A stretch of DNA of 64,000 bases from an uncultured Vampirovibrio sp. (GCA_910583725.1 CAJTXZ010000017.1:5000-68999), one strand, 5' to 3'. Counted from the first letter of the stretch, positions 43,686-53,834 are shown. The notes: generated from the sequence alone by a model not told the origin. A program made the numbers and translations.

Positions 43686-45662
43686 ATGGATTTAAACAAT
43701 ATAAATATATGTATAGCATGTGATGATAATTATTCAAAATATGCAGGAGTTACTATGGCGTCCGTTCTTTATAATGCCCTAAAAAATGATGAAATTGTCT
43801 TTTATATATTGGATGGTGGCATTTCGGATGAACATAAAAAACAGATACTTTCTTTGAAAGCGTTAAAAAAGTGTGACATAAATTTTATAAAGATTGATGA
43901 AAATTTGTTCGATAGTTATAAGAACATACAATCGCATAGTTATATATCTTTGCCCTCATACTACAGGTTGAAACTGCCATCTTTATTGCCTAATGTCAAA
44001 AGAATAATATATTTTGACTGTGATTTTATTGTAAATTCAAGTCTTAAAAAATTATTCAATAAAGATTTGGGCAACTGTCCCGTTGCAGGTGTTTTAGATC
44101 TTAACAGGCGAATGCTAAAGAAAAATCCATCATATGTAAATTCAGGCATGCTTGTTATGGATTTAGAAACAATGAGAGAACAGGATACGGAAAATATCCT
44201 TTTAGCGTGGACAAAAGAGCATATTGATAAAATAAAAACAGGTGATCAGGAAATCCTAAACGAGGCTCTTAAGGGTAAAATCAAAGTTGTAGAGGATGAG
44301 TGGAATGTACAGTCAAGTAACTTTACAAACCGCTCCAGCTATACTAAAAATTTAAAAGGAATTCATTTTGTATCAAAAAATAAACCTTGGCATTTTGGTT
44401 CATTTAGTTATCACAGGAATTTATATTTTAAATATTTGCAAATGACACCTTGGAAAATGAATGAAAAGGAACTCAGGCACTGGACTTTTGATAACCAGAT
44501 TATATCGTTGTTTAAATATCTAAAGTACAGACCGCTATTTCTTTTCCGACCCAGGTTTTATGAGGCATTGTTTAAAACATATGTTTTGCCTTTGTTTGAA
44601 TACAAGAAACCTGTCATAAAGGATAATACGTTTTTACTTTGGGAGCCTTGCAGCAAGTCTCATTCAGAGGTATTACCGGGTTATGCGAAATACTTACTTG
44701 ATTTAGGATATCACGTTTCTGTTTTATGTGCGCCCGAAAGGATTAAAGAGGGCTTATTTTCAAGGTTTAAGGATAAAAATTTAACCATAAACAAGATGAC
44801 AAAAAAGCAGGTGCGAACTTTTTTTAAGAAGAATAATCTTAAGGATATTGAAGGGCTTTTAATTACTACTGCAGGCAAACTTTGCGACAGCGTGCATTAT
44901 GGCGATGTTTATAAATATTTTAATAAAGATATTGATAAGAAGAAAATTTTACTTGTTGAACATGAGGCTTGTCATAGTGTGGATAATGGCAGTTGGTGTG
45001 AAAATTTGATAATGCTTCGAAGACTTGATTATAAGAATGCAAAGTGTGTCAGTGTAAATCCGCATAATTTCGGGGATATTAAAATTACGCCAAAAAATAC
45101 TGATGTTACAAATTTTATCACAATAGGTGCGCTTCAATATAAAAAGAAAAACTGCAGCTTGATGATTAATTCTTTTCAAAAACTTTTAGACAGAGGATAT
45201 AAGAATTTTAAGGTCACGGTTGTGGGAAAAGGGCATCTGGACGATTTGCCTGCTGAATTAAGACAGTATTTTGATATTAAGGGAAGATTGCCATTTGATA
45301 AAATGTATGAGGAGCTTGAAAAGGCAGACTTTCTTCTTACTGCCTATAACGACAAAGATCCAAAACACATAAGGTATAATACATCCGGCACAAGCGGAAA
45401 TTTTCAATTGGTATACGGCTTCTTAAAGCCCTGTATTATTGTTGAAAGTTTTGCGCCGATTAATGGCTTTGATGATTCAAATTCTATTCTTTACAAGGAT
45501 GATGCGGATTATATAAATGCACTTGAAAAGGGTATAAATATCAGTGCTATGGAATATGAAATTATGCAGAAAAATCTTTCTGCCTTGGCTTTAAATATAT
45601 ATAATGATTCAAAAGAAAATTTGAAACATTTAATTGAAAACAATGCAGGATATTGTTCTTAG
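43686..45662 (+). CDS. Two-domain glycosyltransferase (GT8 + GT4-like)
   Basis: A 658-residue cytosolic protein. Residues 1-255 are a GT8 domain: CIACDDNYSKYAGVTMAS, the metal-binding D-x-D in YFDCDF, NSGMLVMDL, DQEILNEAL and the sugar motif IHFVSKNKPWH. Residues about 315-650 look like a GT-B (GT4-like) domain with ITIGALQYKKKN, KVTVVGKGHL, the loop ADFLLTAYND and a C-terminal acceptor-like TSGTSGNFQLVYG. A single polypeptide could add two successive sugars. First gene of the glycan operon, with GGGGG 7 bases before the ATG. Confidence 0.75.
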   Translation: MDLNNINICIACDDNYSKYAGVTMASVLYNALKNDEIVFYILDGGISDEHKKQILSLKALKKCDINFIKIDENLFDSYKNIQSHSYISLPSYYRLKLPSLLPNVKRIIYFDCDFIVNSSLKKLFNKDLGNCPVAGVLDLNRRMLKKNPSYVNSGMLVMDLETMREQDTENILLAWTKEHIDKIKTGDQEILNEALKGKIKVVEDEWNVQSSNFTNRSSYTKNLKGIHFVSKNKPWHFGSFSYHRNLYFKYLQMTPWKMNEKELRHWTFDNQIISLFKYLKYRPLFLFRPRFYEALFKTYVLPLFEYKKPVIKDNTFLLWEPCSKSHSEVLPGYAKYLLDLGYHVSVLCAPERIKEGLFSRFKDKNLTINKMTKKQVRTFFKKNNLKDIEGLLITTAGKLCDSVHYGDVYKYFNKDIDKKKILLVEHEACHSVDNGSWCENLIMLRRLDYKNAKCVSVNPHNFGDIKITPKNTDVTNFITIGALQYKKKNCSLMINSFQKLLDRGYKNFKVTVVGKGHLDDLPAELRQYFDIKGRLPFDKMYEELEKADFLLTAYNDKDPKHIRYNTSGTSGNFQLVYGFLKPCIIVESFAPINGFDDSNSILYKDDADYINALEKGINISAMEYEIMQKNLSALALNIYNDSKENLKHLIENNAGYCS

Positions 45663-45851
45663 AATTATTACATAATAAAAATTTATTTTATTGTATAATT
45701 TTTATACGACTGTGAAACTTGTAAAAAGGTTGTTAACAGGCACAATATAAACAAAATCCAAGTTTTATTTTAAGGATAGCGTAGTTTAAATTTTTATTAT
45801 GAATCTTAAATTTACATATGATATGCTTAATTTTCAGAGAAAGCGAGAGAG

Positions 45852-46742
45852 ATGAATAGAGTCCCCATAGTTTTTTGTTTTGATAAAAGAATAATTTTAG
45901 GGGCTTCTGTTACGATAAAAAGTCTTGTTGACACTGCAAAGGCTGAAACAAACTATGATATCAGGGTTTTTCATTCTGATTTAAGTCTTGATTATCAGAA
46001 AAGTTTAACATCTCTTGTTCAAAATACTAACCATACTATTGCTTTTCATTATATAAATCCTGAAATTTTTAAAGACGCACCGAAAAGTAACGGCTCCTGG
46101 AGCGAAATTGTATACTACAGGTTTTTAGTGCCTGAAATTTTAAAGGAATACAATAAGGCCATATATTCTGATGTAGATGTATTATTTAAGGATGATTTAT
46201 CTGAATTGTATTTAACCGATGTTTCTAATATGGAATTTGCTGCTGTGAGGGCTGAAAAAAATCATCCAAAGGTTATTGGCCACAAGTATTTTGAAGAGAA
46301 CAAGAATGAATTTATTTTTTGGTCTGGTCTAATGTTATTTAATAATCAAAGATTTAGAGATGAAAAAATATTTAACAAGCTTTTAATTAATGCTAAAAAA
46401 TATTACAAAAGATTAAAGTTTTTTGATTTGGATTTAGTGAATATCACCTGCGATAATATAGGGCCTTTGCCTTTTAAATACTGTGTTTTACAGGGATTTT
46501 ATTACAATGATGATTATCATAATGTTAAGGATTATGAATATTTAAAGGGTGTTTATTCTGATAAAGTCATAGAAGAAGCGATTAAAAACCCTGCAATTAT
46601 TCATTATGCAGGAAAGCCAGGAAAGCCTTGGAGAATGAAACATCCATATGAAGATTATAAACATTATATTGAAAAGCTTCCGCCAAAATTAAAAAAATAC
46701 ACAATAAGAGATATAAGGAAGCGGTTGTTTAATAAGGTATAA
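45852..46742 (+). CDS. GT8-family glycosyltransferase
   Basis: A 296-residue transferase with the GT8 landmarks: VPIVFCFDKRIILGASVTIKSL at the start, the D-x-D in IYSDVDVLF, FWSGLMLFNNQRF, DLDLVNITCD and the terminal IHYAGKPGKPW. It transfers galactose or glucose from a UDP-donor with retention. A 189-base gap separates it from the two-domain transferase, the largest within this operon, so it may have its own promoter. The acceptor is unknown. Confidence 0.85.
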   Translation: MNRVPIVFCFDKRIILGASVTIKSLVDTAKAETNYDIRVFHSDLSLDYQKSLTSLVQNTNHTIAFHYINPEIFKDAPKSNGSWSEIVYYRFLVPEILKEYNKAIYSDVDVLFKDDLSELYLTDVSNMEFAAVRAEKNHPKVIGHKYFEENKNEFIFWSGLMLFNNQRFRDEKIFNKLLINAKKYYKRLKFFDLDLVNITCDNIGPLPFKYCVLQGFYYNDDYHNVKDYEYLKGVYSDKVIEEAIKNPAIIHYAGKPGKPWRMKHPYEDYKHYIEKLPPKLKKYTIRDIRKRLFNKV

Positions 46743-46778
46743 AACCCAAAACGTAGTGCAATAAAGCGGGAGTAGAGG

Positions 46779-47357
46779 ATGAGCATTCAAAAATTAAGAA
46801 ATCAGTTAATACAGTTAATTCCAAATAGAAAGCTTAAGTATTGGCTAAGCTATAATTATGGCTGGTTTCCTGGAAATTTTATTGCGCCTGATGTTAGAAT
46901 TTCAGCTATTAAAAAATTAAAGCTTGGCGGTAATGTCTGGATAGGCGGATGTGGTGCTGCAATCCATGCCGGTGGAGGCATTACCATCGGCAGAAACACA
47001 AAAATCGGCGAAGGGTGTTTCTTTATATCCTCAAATCACAATTATATGTCAAAAACCCACGTTCCTTTTGATAATATTGGTCTGCTTCAGTCAATTGAAA
47101 TTGGCGAAAATTGCTGGATTGGCGCAAGATGTATGATTTGTCCGGGTGTAAAAATTGAGGATGGCGCAATTGTTGCAATGGGTTCTGTTGTTTCAAAGTC
47201 TGTACCAAAATGTGCAATTGTTGGCGGAAATCCTGCAAAGATAATCGGCTGGCGCAACAAAGAAGAATATGAAAATAATGCAAAATTAAACCGCACATAC
47301 TACGAAGAGCCCACAATTGATACAAAAATTGAAGGGTTTAAGGAATTTTTAAAATAA
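46779..47357 (+). CDS. Hexapeptide-repeat acetyltransferase
   Basis: A 192-residue left-handed beta-helix acyltransferase. The I/V-G-x-x-x-x hexapeptides are clear (IGRNTKIGEGCFF, IEIGENCWIGARCMI, KIEDGAIVAMGSVV) and it ends VGGNPAKIIG. The motif HNYMSKT resembles the catalytic histidine region of WcaF/NodL-type O-acetyltransferases. It probably O-acetylates the glycan built by this operon. GGAG lies 9 bases before the ATG. Confidence 0.85.
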   Translation: MSIQKLRNQLIQLIPNRKLKYWLSYNYGWFPGNFIAPDVRISAIKKLKLGGNVWIGGCGAAIHAGGGITIGRNTKIGEGCFFISSNHNYMSKTHVPFDNIGLLQSIEIGENCWIGARCMICPGVKIEDGAIVAMGSVVSKSVPKCAIVGGNPAKIIGWRNKEEYENNAKLNRTYYEEPTIDTKIEGFKEFLK

Positions 47358-47370
47358 TATTGGAGCAAAT

Positions 47371-48213
47371 ATGGTAAAAGTATCCGTATTAATGTCTGTA
47401 TATAACGGGGTAGAGAGTGAGATTAGAGAAGCGATTGAGAGTATTTTAAATCAAACATTTTCTGATTTTGAATTCGTCATTGTTAATGACGGCTCGACTG
47501 ATAATACACCTCAAATTCTCTCTGAATATGCAAAGAAGGATAACAGGATAAAAATTATTGAAGGAAACCATACAGGTCTTTCAAATGCACTGAATTTAGG
47601 TATGAAAAATTGTATGGGCGAGTATATTGCAAGGATGGATGGGGATGATATTTCGCATTTAGACAGACTTCAAAAGCAGGCAGAGTTTTTGGATAATAAT
47701 CCCGATGTTTCCATTTTGGGCGCTTCAATTGAAACTTTTCCAAAAAAGAAGGTGATATCTTATCCTCTTTCTGTTGGTTTTGTTGATATGTTACAAGGAT
47801 GCCCCCTGGCACATCCTCTTGTTATGTTCAGGCGGGCTGATTTTGAACGGTATAATCTTTTTTATGACGCTGATTTTGCCTGCGAAGATTATGAGCTTTG
47901 GTCAAGGGCTATAAGGCATTTAAATATTGCAAATTTACCAGATGTGCTTTTAAATTACAGGGTAAAGAAAGATTCTCTTTCGCACACAAAACTTGGCAAA
48001 ATATATAAAGACAGTAAAATTGTAAAGCAGAGAATTCTTGATATTTTAACAAAAGATACGGAAAAACAAAACAAGCTTGTAAAATATTTTGAGAATAAAA
48101 AAAGTAATATTTTTGAAAAATTATTCTCATACAGAAATAAATGGTATGGAGATGAACAGTATAAAGTACTTACGATTTTAGGTATCGAGATAAAACTTTA
48201 TAAAAAAGTTTAA
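47371..48213 (+). CDS. GT2-family glycosyltransferase
   Basis: A 280-residue inverting GT-A transferase. VSVLMSVYNG at the start, FVIVNDGSTDNT, IARMDGDDISH with its D-x-D metal site, GCPLAHPLVMFRR and ACEDYELWSRA are standard GT2 motifs. The last 50 residues are basic. It starts 13 bases after the acetyltransferase. Donor sugar cannot be told from sequence; the operon supplies GDP-fucose. Confidence 0.88.
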   Translation: MVKVSVLMSVYNGVESEIREAIESILNQTFSDFEFVIVNDGSTDNTPQILSEYAKKDNRIKIIEGNHTGLSNALNLGMKNCMGEYIARMDGDDISHLDRLQKQAEFLDNNPDVSILGASIETFPKKKVISYPLSVGFVDMLQGCPLAHPLVMFRRADFERYNLFYDADFACEDYELWSRAIRHLNIANLPDVLLNYRVKKDSLSHTKLGKIYKDSKIVKQRILDILTKDTEKQNKLVKYFENKKSNIFEKLFSYRNKWYGDEQYKVLTILGIEIKLYKKV

Positions 48214-48267
48214 CAAATTGTTTTGCTTAAAGTAAAATATTAGAAGATATATTATAGAATTGGGGAA

Positions 48268-49359
48268 ATGATGGTTAAAAAAGCTTTAATTACCGGTATT
48301 ACAGGGCAGGATGGAAGTTATCTTGCGGAATTTTTACTTGAAAAAGGTTATGAAGTACATGGAATGAAAAGGCGTGCTTCATCATTTAACACTTCAAGGA
48401 TTGACCATCTTTATCAGGATATTCACAGCGACGGTAATTTTAAGCTTCATTACGGTGATTTGTCGGATTCTTCAAATTTAATAAAATTAGTACATGATAT
48501 TGAGCCTGATGAAATTTATAATCTGGCTGCACAGTCTCATGTTAAGGTTTCGTGGGATTGTCCTGAATATACTGCCGATTGCGATGCTCTTGGAACATTA
48601 AGGCTGCTTGAGGCTATAAGAATGAATGGCTTTGAAAAGAAAACCAAGTTTTATCAGGCCTCAACGTCTGAATTATACGGGCTTATTCAGGAACCTGTTC
48701 AGAATGAAAAAACCCCGTTTTACCCAAGGTCACCATATGCGGTTGCAAAACTCTATGCCTACTGGATTTGCGTAAATTACAGGGAGAGTTTTAATATATT
48801 TGCTGCAAACGGTATTTTGTTTAACCATGAATCGCCAAGGCGCGGTGAAACTTTTGTTACAAGAAAGATTACAATGGCTGCAACAAAGATAAAAATGGGC
48901 CTTCAAGATAAATTATATCTCGGAAACCTTTCTGCTAAGCGTGATTGGGGCCATGCGAAAGATTATGTTGAGGGTATGTGGAGAATTTTACAAAAGGATG
49001 AACCTGTTGATTATGTTCTTGCAACCGGTGTCACGACTTCAATCAGAGATTTTTGTAAAATGACCTTTAAAGAGCTTGATGTTGATATTGAATTTGTTGG
49101 CGAAGGCGTTAATGAAAAAGGAATTGACAAAAAAACAGGTAAAGTACTTATAGAAGTTGACCCTAGGTACTTTAGACCGGCAGAGGTTGATTTATTATTA
49201 GGTGACAGTGCAAAGGCAAGGAAGGAATTAGGGTGGAAACCAAAGTATACTCTTGAAATGCTTGTAAAAGAGATGGTTGAAGAGGATTTAAAACTTGCCC
49301 AAAAAGAGAAAACCTTAAGGGATAACGGCTATGAGGTTTTAATTCCAAGGGAGGCGTAA
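48268..49359 (+). CDS. gmd: GDP-mannose 4,6-dehydratase
   Basis: A 363-residue extended short-chain dehydrogenase converting GDP-mannose to GDP-4-keto-6-deoxymannose, the first step to GDP-fucose. [49 protein letters not shown], the catalytic YAVAK and [17 protein letters not shown] define Gmd. Two adjacent ATGs (48268, 48271) follow GGGGAAATG; either may be used. fcl downstream uses its product. Confidence 0.94.
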   Translation: MMVKKALITGITGQDGSYLAEFLLEKGYEVHGMKRRASSFNTSRIDHLYQDIHSDGNFKLHYGDLSDSSNLIKLVHDIEPDEIYNLAAQSHVKVSWDCPEYTADCDALGTLRLLEAIRMNGFEKKTKFYQASTSELYGLIQEPVQNEKTPFYPRSPYAVAKLYAYWICVNYRESFNIFAANGILFNHESPRRGETFVTRKITMAATKIKMGLQDKLYLGNLSAKRDWGHAKDYVEGMWRILQKDEPVDYVLATGVTTSIRDFCKMTFKELDVDIEFVGEGVNEKGIDKKTGKVLIEVDPRYFRPAEVDLLLGDSAKARKELGWKPKYTLEMLVKEMVEEDLKLAQKEKTLRDNGYEVLIPREA

Positions 49360-49364
49360 CTTTT

Positions 49365-49997
49365 ATGAGAATTCAATGGTTTCAGGATGTAGTTGATAAG
49401 CTTCGTGGTAAGAGTGACATCAAAGGAGAGGGCAATGTCGTTGAATTTGACTGGAAGGAAACAAAAAAGTTTGCAAAAGTAAAAATTTTTGGCAGCAATA
49501 ATGAAGTTCGCATAAAATCAACTGAGCCTTTTGTTGCACAAATTAATATAGGTTCAAAAGATTGCCCTGTAAATAACTGCAGGTTTTTTGCCGACAAAAA
49601 ATCTGGTTCAAACGGGGCAAATATTGTTCTTATGGAGGATAACAGTTCTGTTATAATTGGTCAGGATACCATAATTTCATCCGGCGTTAATATATTGTGT
49701 TCCGACACACACAGCATATTAAATCTTAATGACGAGGTTATAAATATTGGAAAATCAATAGAAATCGGGAATCATTGCTGGATAGGAATGGATTCTAAAA
49801 TTTTAAAAAATACAAAAATTTCTGATAATTCAATAGTGGCGGCAGGTGCTGTTGTGGCTTCAAATAAAACCGCCCTCCCCGAGGGATGTATTCTTGCCGG
49901 TAATCCTGCCAGGGTTGTAAAAGAAAACATAAACTGGGATAGAAAAAGACCAAAACAATATTTAAATGAAAATAAGGTAAAAAAAGATGATAAATAA
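49365..49997 (+). CDS. Acyltransferase-like hexapeptide protein
   Basis: A 210-residue protein with an N-terminal domain (residues 1-95) of unclear fold and a C-terminal left-handed beta-helix (IIGQDTIISSGVNILCSD, IEIGNHCWIGMDSKIL, ISDNSIVAAGAVV, ILAGNPARVV). The histidine in CSDTHSI is placed like the catalytic base of acyl-CoA transferases. GGAGG lies 10 bases before the start, and its 3' end overlaps fcl by 11 bases. Probably a second O-acetyltransferase in the operon. Confidence 0.78.
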   Translation: MRIQWFQDVVDKLRGKSDIKGEGNVVEFDWKETKKFAKVKIFGSNNEVRIKSTEPFVAQINIGSKDCPVNNCRFFADKKSGSNGANIVLMEDNSSVIIGQDTIISSGVNILCSDTHSILNLNDEVINIGKSIEIGNHCWIGMDSKILKNTKISDNSIVAAGAVVASNKTALPEGCILAGNPARVVKENINWDRKRPKQYLNENKVKKDDK

Positions 49998-50931
49998 AGA
50001 TATTAAAATTTATATAGCAGGGCACAGAGGGCTTGTTGGCGGCGCCATTAAAAGAGAGCTTGAATCGAAGGGGTATAAAAATTTAGTATATAAAACCCAC
50101 AGCGAGCTTGATTTGTGTGATTCAAAAGCGGTTGAGGAATTCTTCAATGCAGAAAAGCCTGACTGGGTTATTCAAGCAGCAGCAAAGGTCGGCGGAATAT
50201 TAGGAAATAAGACTTATCCTGTTGAATTTATGCTTGAAAACCTTAAGATTCAAAATAATATAATTGAAAATTCTTATAAAAATAATGTTAAAAAGCTGTT
50301 ATTCCTTGGCTCCAGCTGCATTTATCCTAGGGTTACACAACAGCCGATGAAGGAAGAATATCTGCTTTCTGATTATTTAGAATCTACGAATGAAGGGTAT
50401 GCTCTTGCAAAGATATGCGGCATAAAGCTTTGTAATTATTATAACAGGGAATATGGCACAAACTATATGTCTGTAATGCCATGTAACCTTTATGGCATCG
50501 GTGATAATTATCACCCTGAAAATGCCCATGTTATTCCTATGCTTTTAAGGCGTTTTCATGAGGCCAAAATAAACGGCCAAAATGAGGTTACTGTCTGGGG
50601 AACCGGTACACCAAGGCGTGAATTTCTTTATGCGGGTGATTTAGCTGAGGCTGTTGTATACCTTATGGAGAATAAGGATGCAAAGGATATTGGCGAGTTT
50701 ATAAATATCGGCACAGGAGTTGATATGACAATTAATGAAATTGCAAACCTTATTAAGGAAACCGTAGGATATCAGGGAAAACTTGTATACGACACCACAA
50801 AGCCAGATGGCACAATGCTTAAGATGATGGATGTTTCAAAAATAAATGCGCTTGGCTGGAGGGCCAAGACCCCACTAAAGGATGGCTTAAAGATTGCCTA
50901 TGAAGATTTTCTAAAAAGAGGTATTGTTTGA
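49987..50931 (+). CDS. fcl: GDP-L-fucose synthase
   Basis: A 314-residue epimerase-reductase completing GDP-L-fucose from Gmd's product. IYIAGHRGLVGGAIKREL at the start, VIQAAAKVGGILGNKTYP, LFLGSSCIYPR, the catalytic YALAK, MPCNLYGIGDNYHPENAHV and GTGTPRREFLYAGDLA are family markers. It overlaps the acyltransferase upstream by 11 bases and the fucosyltransferase downstream by 4 bases. Confidence 0.95.
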   Translation: MINKDIKIYIAGHRGLVGGAIKRELESKGYKNLVYKTHSELDLCDSKAVEEFFNAEKPDWVIQAAAKVGGILGNKTYPVEFMLENLKIQNNIIENSYKNNVKKLLFLGSSCIYPRVTQQPMKEEYLLSDYLESTNEGYALAKICGIKLCNYYNREYGTNYMSVMPCNLYGIGDNYHPENAHVIPMLLRRFHEAKINGQNEVTVWGTGTPRREFLYAGDLAEAVVYLMENKDAKDIGEFINIGTGVDMTINEIANLIKETVGYQGKLVYDTTKPDGTMLKMMDVSKINALGWRAKTPLKDGLKIAYEDFLKRGIV

Positions 50932-51884
50932 TGATTGCAGATGATACGGGTAACTGCACGGCCAAAAATGCTCCTTTAAGCGATGTGGTCCTTAACGGTC
51001 TCAAAATTGTAAAATTATCCGGCGGGCTTGGAAACCAGATGTTTCAGTACGCATTTGGAAAGGCGCTTTCTTGTAAAACTTCAAGTTCTGTATTATTTGA
51101 TAAAATTACGCATTATGAACAAGAAGAAGGCACAAAGGATGTTCAGGTGCGATTTTATGCGCTTAATGTATTTAAAAATTTAGATATTAATTTTGCCTCC
51201 CAGGATGAAATTAATTTATGCCTTGGTAAAAAAAATAATAATCCCAAATTTATTAAAAAATGGTTTCATCAGGCTGATTTTTACAATAAAATTGCAGAAA
51301 AAGGGTATTGTAAATTCCATAAAGATTTTTTAAAAGACCGTAAAATCGTTTATTTTGAAGGGTATTTTCAAAATGAAGAATACTTTTTAGGTATAAAGGA
51401 TGAAATCAAAGAGGCGTTTAAATTTCCTAAAATTGAGGATGAATATTACAAAACCTGTGCAGATAAAATATTATCCTCTAAAAATCCTATATTTATTCAT
51501 TTAAGGCATGGTGATTATAAAAGTTCGCATTGTCTTACTGTTAATTATTACAAAACAGCGATTAAATATATTCAATCTAACGTAGAAGAGCCCACATTCT
51601 TTGTTTTTGGCGAAAATTGCAGAGAATTTGCCAAAAAAGAACTTAGCAACGGCCTTAAATTTGAATTTATTGGCACAGATAATGTTACGCCCTTGAATCA
51701 TCATTTTGATATGCAGTTAATGAGTATATGCTCTCATGGAATAATTGCAAACAGCACATACAGCTTTTGGGGCGCCTGGCTAATTAATAATAAAAATAAA
51801 ATCATAGTTGCGCCTAGCCCCTGGTTATATGGACAAGATGATATTGTCTGCAAAGACTGGGTGAAGATATCGGCAAGAGGCTAG
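50928..51884 (+). CDS. GT11 alpha-1,2-fucosyltransferase
   Basis: A 318-residue enzyme transferring L-fucose from GDP-fucose. The GT11 motifs are present: IVKLSGGLGNQMFQYAFGKAL (residues about 28-48), HLRHGDY (the H-x-R-x-G-D-Y GDP-fucose site) and FDMQLMSICSHGIIANSTYSF with WGAWLI. About 27 N-terminal residues precede the core, so the true start may be a little inside. It overlaps fcl by 4 bases, closing a gmd-fcl-fucosyltransferase run. It may produce H-antigen-like fucosylated surface glycan. Confidence 0.9.
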   Translation: MMIADDTGNCTAKNAPLSDVVLNGLKIVKLSGGLGNQMFQYAFGKALSCKTSSSVLFDKITHYEQEEGTKDVQVRFYALNVFKNLDINFASQDEINLCLGKKNNNPKFIKKWFHQADFYNKIAEKGYCKFHKDFLKDRKIVYFEGYFQNEEYFLGIKDEIKEAFKFPKIEDEYYKTCADKILSSKNPIFIHLRHGDYKSSHCLTVNYYKTAIKYIQSNVEEPTFFVFGENCREFAKKELSNGLKFEFIGTDNVTPLNHHFDMQLMSICSHGIIANSTYSFWGAWLINNKNKIIVAPSPWLYGQDDIVCKDWVKISARG

Positions 51885-51923
51885 GTCATATAATATCATA
51901 GCTTAACAGAGTATTGTTTCAAT

Positions 51924-53834
51924 TTATTTTAGTTTTGAAGCCGTTTTAGCAATGTTGTAATTCAAGGCTTTATGCTCTGCCCAATATAGCCTTATGAAGA
52001 AGCAGGCAACATGTTGAATTGAATCGGTTCTTACCCATTGACGTGTTGCTTTAAATTTAATGGCATGGAGTGATTTTTTCTGATTGAGATGCGAATAATT
52101 CGATATGTCATCAATATATAACTGAAATTGGCTTTTGGCAGCAAGTTTGCAAGCTGAAAGAATTCGTTGCGACAATTCCTCTTTTCCTATTTTTTTTGCA
52201 AGATAATACGATGCAATCAATCCCTCGGAACGTGCTCCATCAGGATAAAAATGATCGCCGTAATCATAATAATAGCTGCCTTCATAATCTAAATAGGGTG
52301 TGTCATCTTTTTTGTACATTTTTTCCATCATTGTGGTGGCATCACTGAAAACAAAATCAAGGTATTCTTCTTTTCTAAGTTCTGGGATTTCTGCCCATTC
52401 TTCAATCGCCTGCATTAGCCAGCCGTCAGAAGGCAATGCGGTATACAAGTCAGAATAGTATTTTGGTCTCTCATTGATTATCCAATCCAAAACGGGCTCT
52501 GATTCGTGTTTTACAAATTCCTGAAAGTCAGGGTGTCCGCTAAATCTGTTTGCAACAAGAGCAAGGCCTAATAGCGCTTCGCCAGGGTAATAAAAAGAAA
52601 ATAATTCCCTTCGTTCACTTTCTGTGGGCTCAAGTATTGGTTCTCCATTATTATATGCCGGGTGAATATAATATCCTATTAATTCTCCATTGTACACTCT
52701 TGAAAGAATGTGCCTGCTAAAACCTTTTATGTATTCATCAAAGCCGGTATCGTTTGTTAAAATTCTATATTGCATTAAACATACAAGCGCGAGCCCGGTT
52801 CCGCCAAGCTTTGCCTTGCTGTTATAAAAACTGTAAAGCGCTTCACCATATTTAGAATCGTGTTTTTTTACTGTAGACAATGTAAAATCAATGGCTTTTT
52901 TAGCGGTGATTAAATATTTTTCATCTCCAGTCTCCTGAAAAGCCCTTAAGAGAGTAACAATTCCCCCAGAATGCCTTAAATCATTGTAATACAGGTTACC
53001 GTCTTTTCTGTTTGGGTGTTCATGGTCTGTACGCGTATCTGTAGCGCAATCATAATAATACAAGAATCTGTTATCATCTTGAAAAGTATCTATAAGCCAG
53101 TTTGCAGAGTTTAGAAAAATCTTTAAGACAGTATTATAGTCGAAATCATTATATAAAATATTTCCTCTGTATAGCGGAACAGCATCTTCATTATATGTTA
53201 TAAAAGCCTTGCTTTCTAATAAAAACAGCTTACATTCTTGTGTGTCTAATTTTTCTTTTAAAAGTGATAGCCTGGTTTCAGTGTTTTTGCCGCTTTTTCC
53301 AAATGAGGTTCTTTTTATTAATGTATCAAGGGCTTGTTTAGGTGTAATCTGGCTATTAACTATTGCATCTGTCGGCATATAATAATATGAATTTTTATCA
53401 TATATTAATTCAAGCCCATTTATTCCAGGTTCAAATTTATATTCAGAAAATCCAAAATTTGTCAGCTGATTATATTCTACAGGTGTTTTCTTTGTTGTAA
53501 ATTCAAGCATTATTCTGCATTTTTCAGGATTATCAATTTCGAATTTTGTAAAATTTTTATTATTCCGAATTTGGTTAATGCATCTTTGAAGCGTGCTTTG
53601 AAGATTTTCTTTTTTAGAGCCAAAGCGTATAAGTTTATTCCCAGACTGGAATAATGTGATATAGGTAACCGCAGGAAGGTTATTGATATCTAAAAAACCG
53701 CTAAAGTCTTCATCCGGAATTACAAGTGTCTCGTTTGAATTCAACGCTGTTCTTATATTGTTTAAGAGCATTTTAATAGAATGGGGGTTTTGCTTATAAT
53801 ATGCTCTTTCTCTGTCGTTTTGCAGTTTGTACAT
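51924..53834 (-). CDS. 636-aa protein with AMMECR1-like and helical-barrel sugar-enzyme regions
   Basis: Residues about 20-175 form a small mixed domain (PAVTYITLFQSGNKLIRFGS) that faintly resembles AMMECR1. Residues about 215-620 look like an (alpha/alpha)6 barrel of the six-hairpin glycosidase or epimerase type: RFLYYYDCATDT, YYNDLRHSGGIVTLLRAF, KLGGTGLALVCLMQY, DGWLMQAIEEWAE, YEGSYYYDYGDHFYPDGARSEGLIASYY. Aspartate and glutamate are frequent in the loops that would line the site. It ends just after the fucosyltransferase on the opposite strand. Hydrolase or lyase on a polysaccharide is a guess from fold. Confidence 0.55.
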   Translation of the reverse strand: MYKLQNDRERAYYKQNPHSIKMLLNNIRTALNSNETLVIPDEDFSGFLDINNLPAVTYITLFQSGNKLIRFGSKKENLQSTLQRCINQIRNNKNFTKFEIDNPEKCRIMLEFTTKKTPVEYNQLTNFGFSEYKFEPGINGLELIYDKNSYYYMPTDAIVNSQITPKQALDTLIKRTSFGKSGKNTETRLSLLKEKLDTQECKLFLLESKAFITYNEDAVPLYRGNILYNDFDYNTVLKIFLNSANWLIDTFQDDNRFLYYYDCATDTRTDHEHPNRKDGNLYYNDLRHSGGIVTLLRAFQETGDEKYLITAKKAIDFTLSTVKKHDSKYGEALYSFYNSKAKLGGTGLALVCLMQYRILTNDTGFDEYIKGFSRHILSRVYNGELIGYYIHPAYNNGEPILEPTESERRELFSFYYPGEALLGLALVANRFSGHPDFQEFVKHESEPVLDWIINERPKYYSDLYTALPSDGWLMQAIEEWAEIPELRKEEYLDFVFSDATTMMEKMYKKDDTPYLDYEGSYYYDYGDHFYPDGARSEGLIASYYLAKKIGKEELSQRILSACKLAAKSQFQLYIDDISNYSHLNQKKSLHAIKFKATRQWVRTDSIQHVACFFIRLYWAEHKALNYNIAKTASKLK

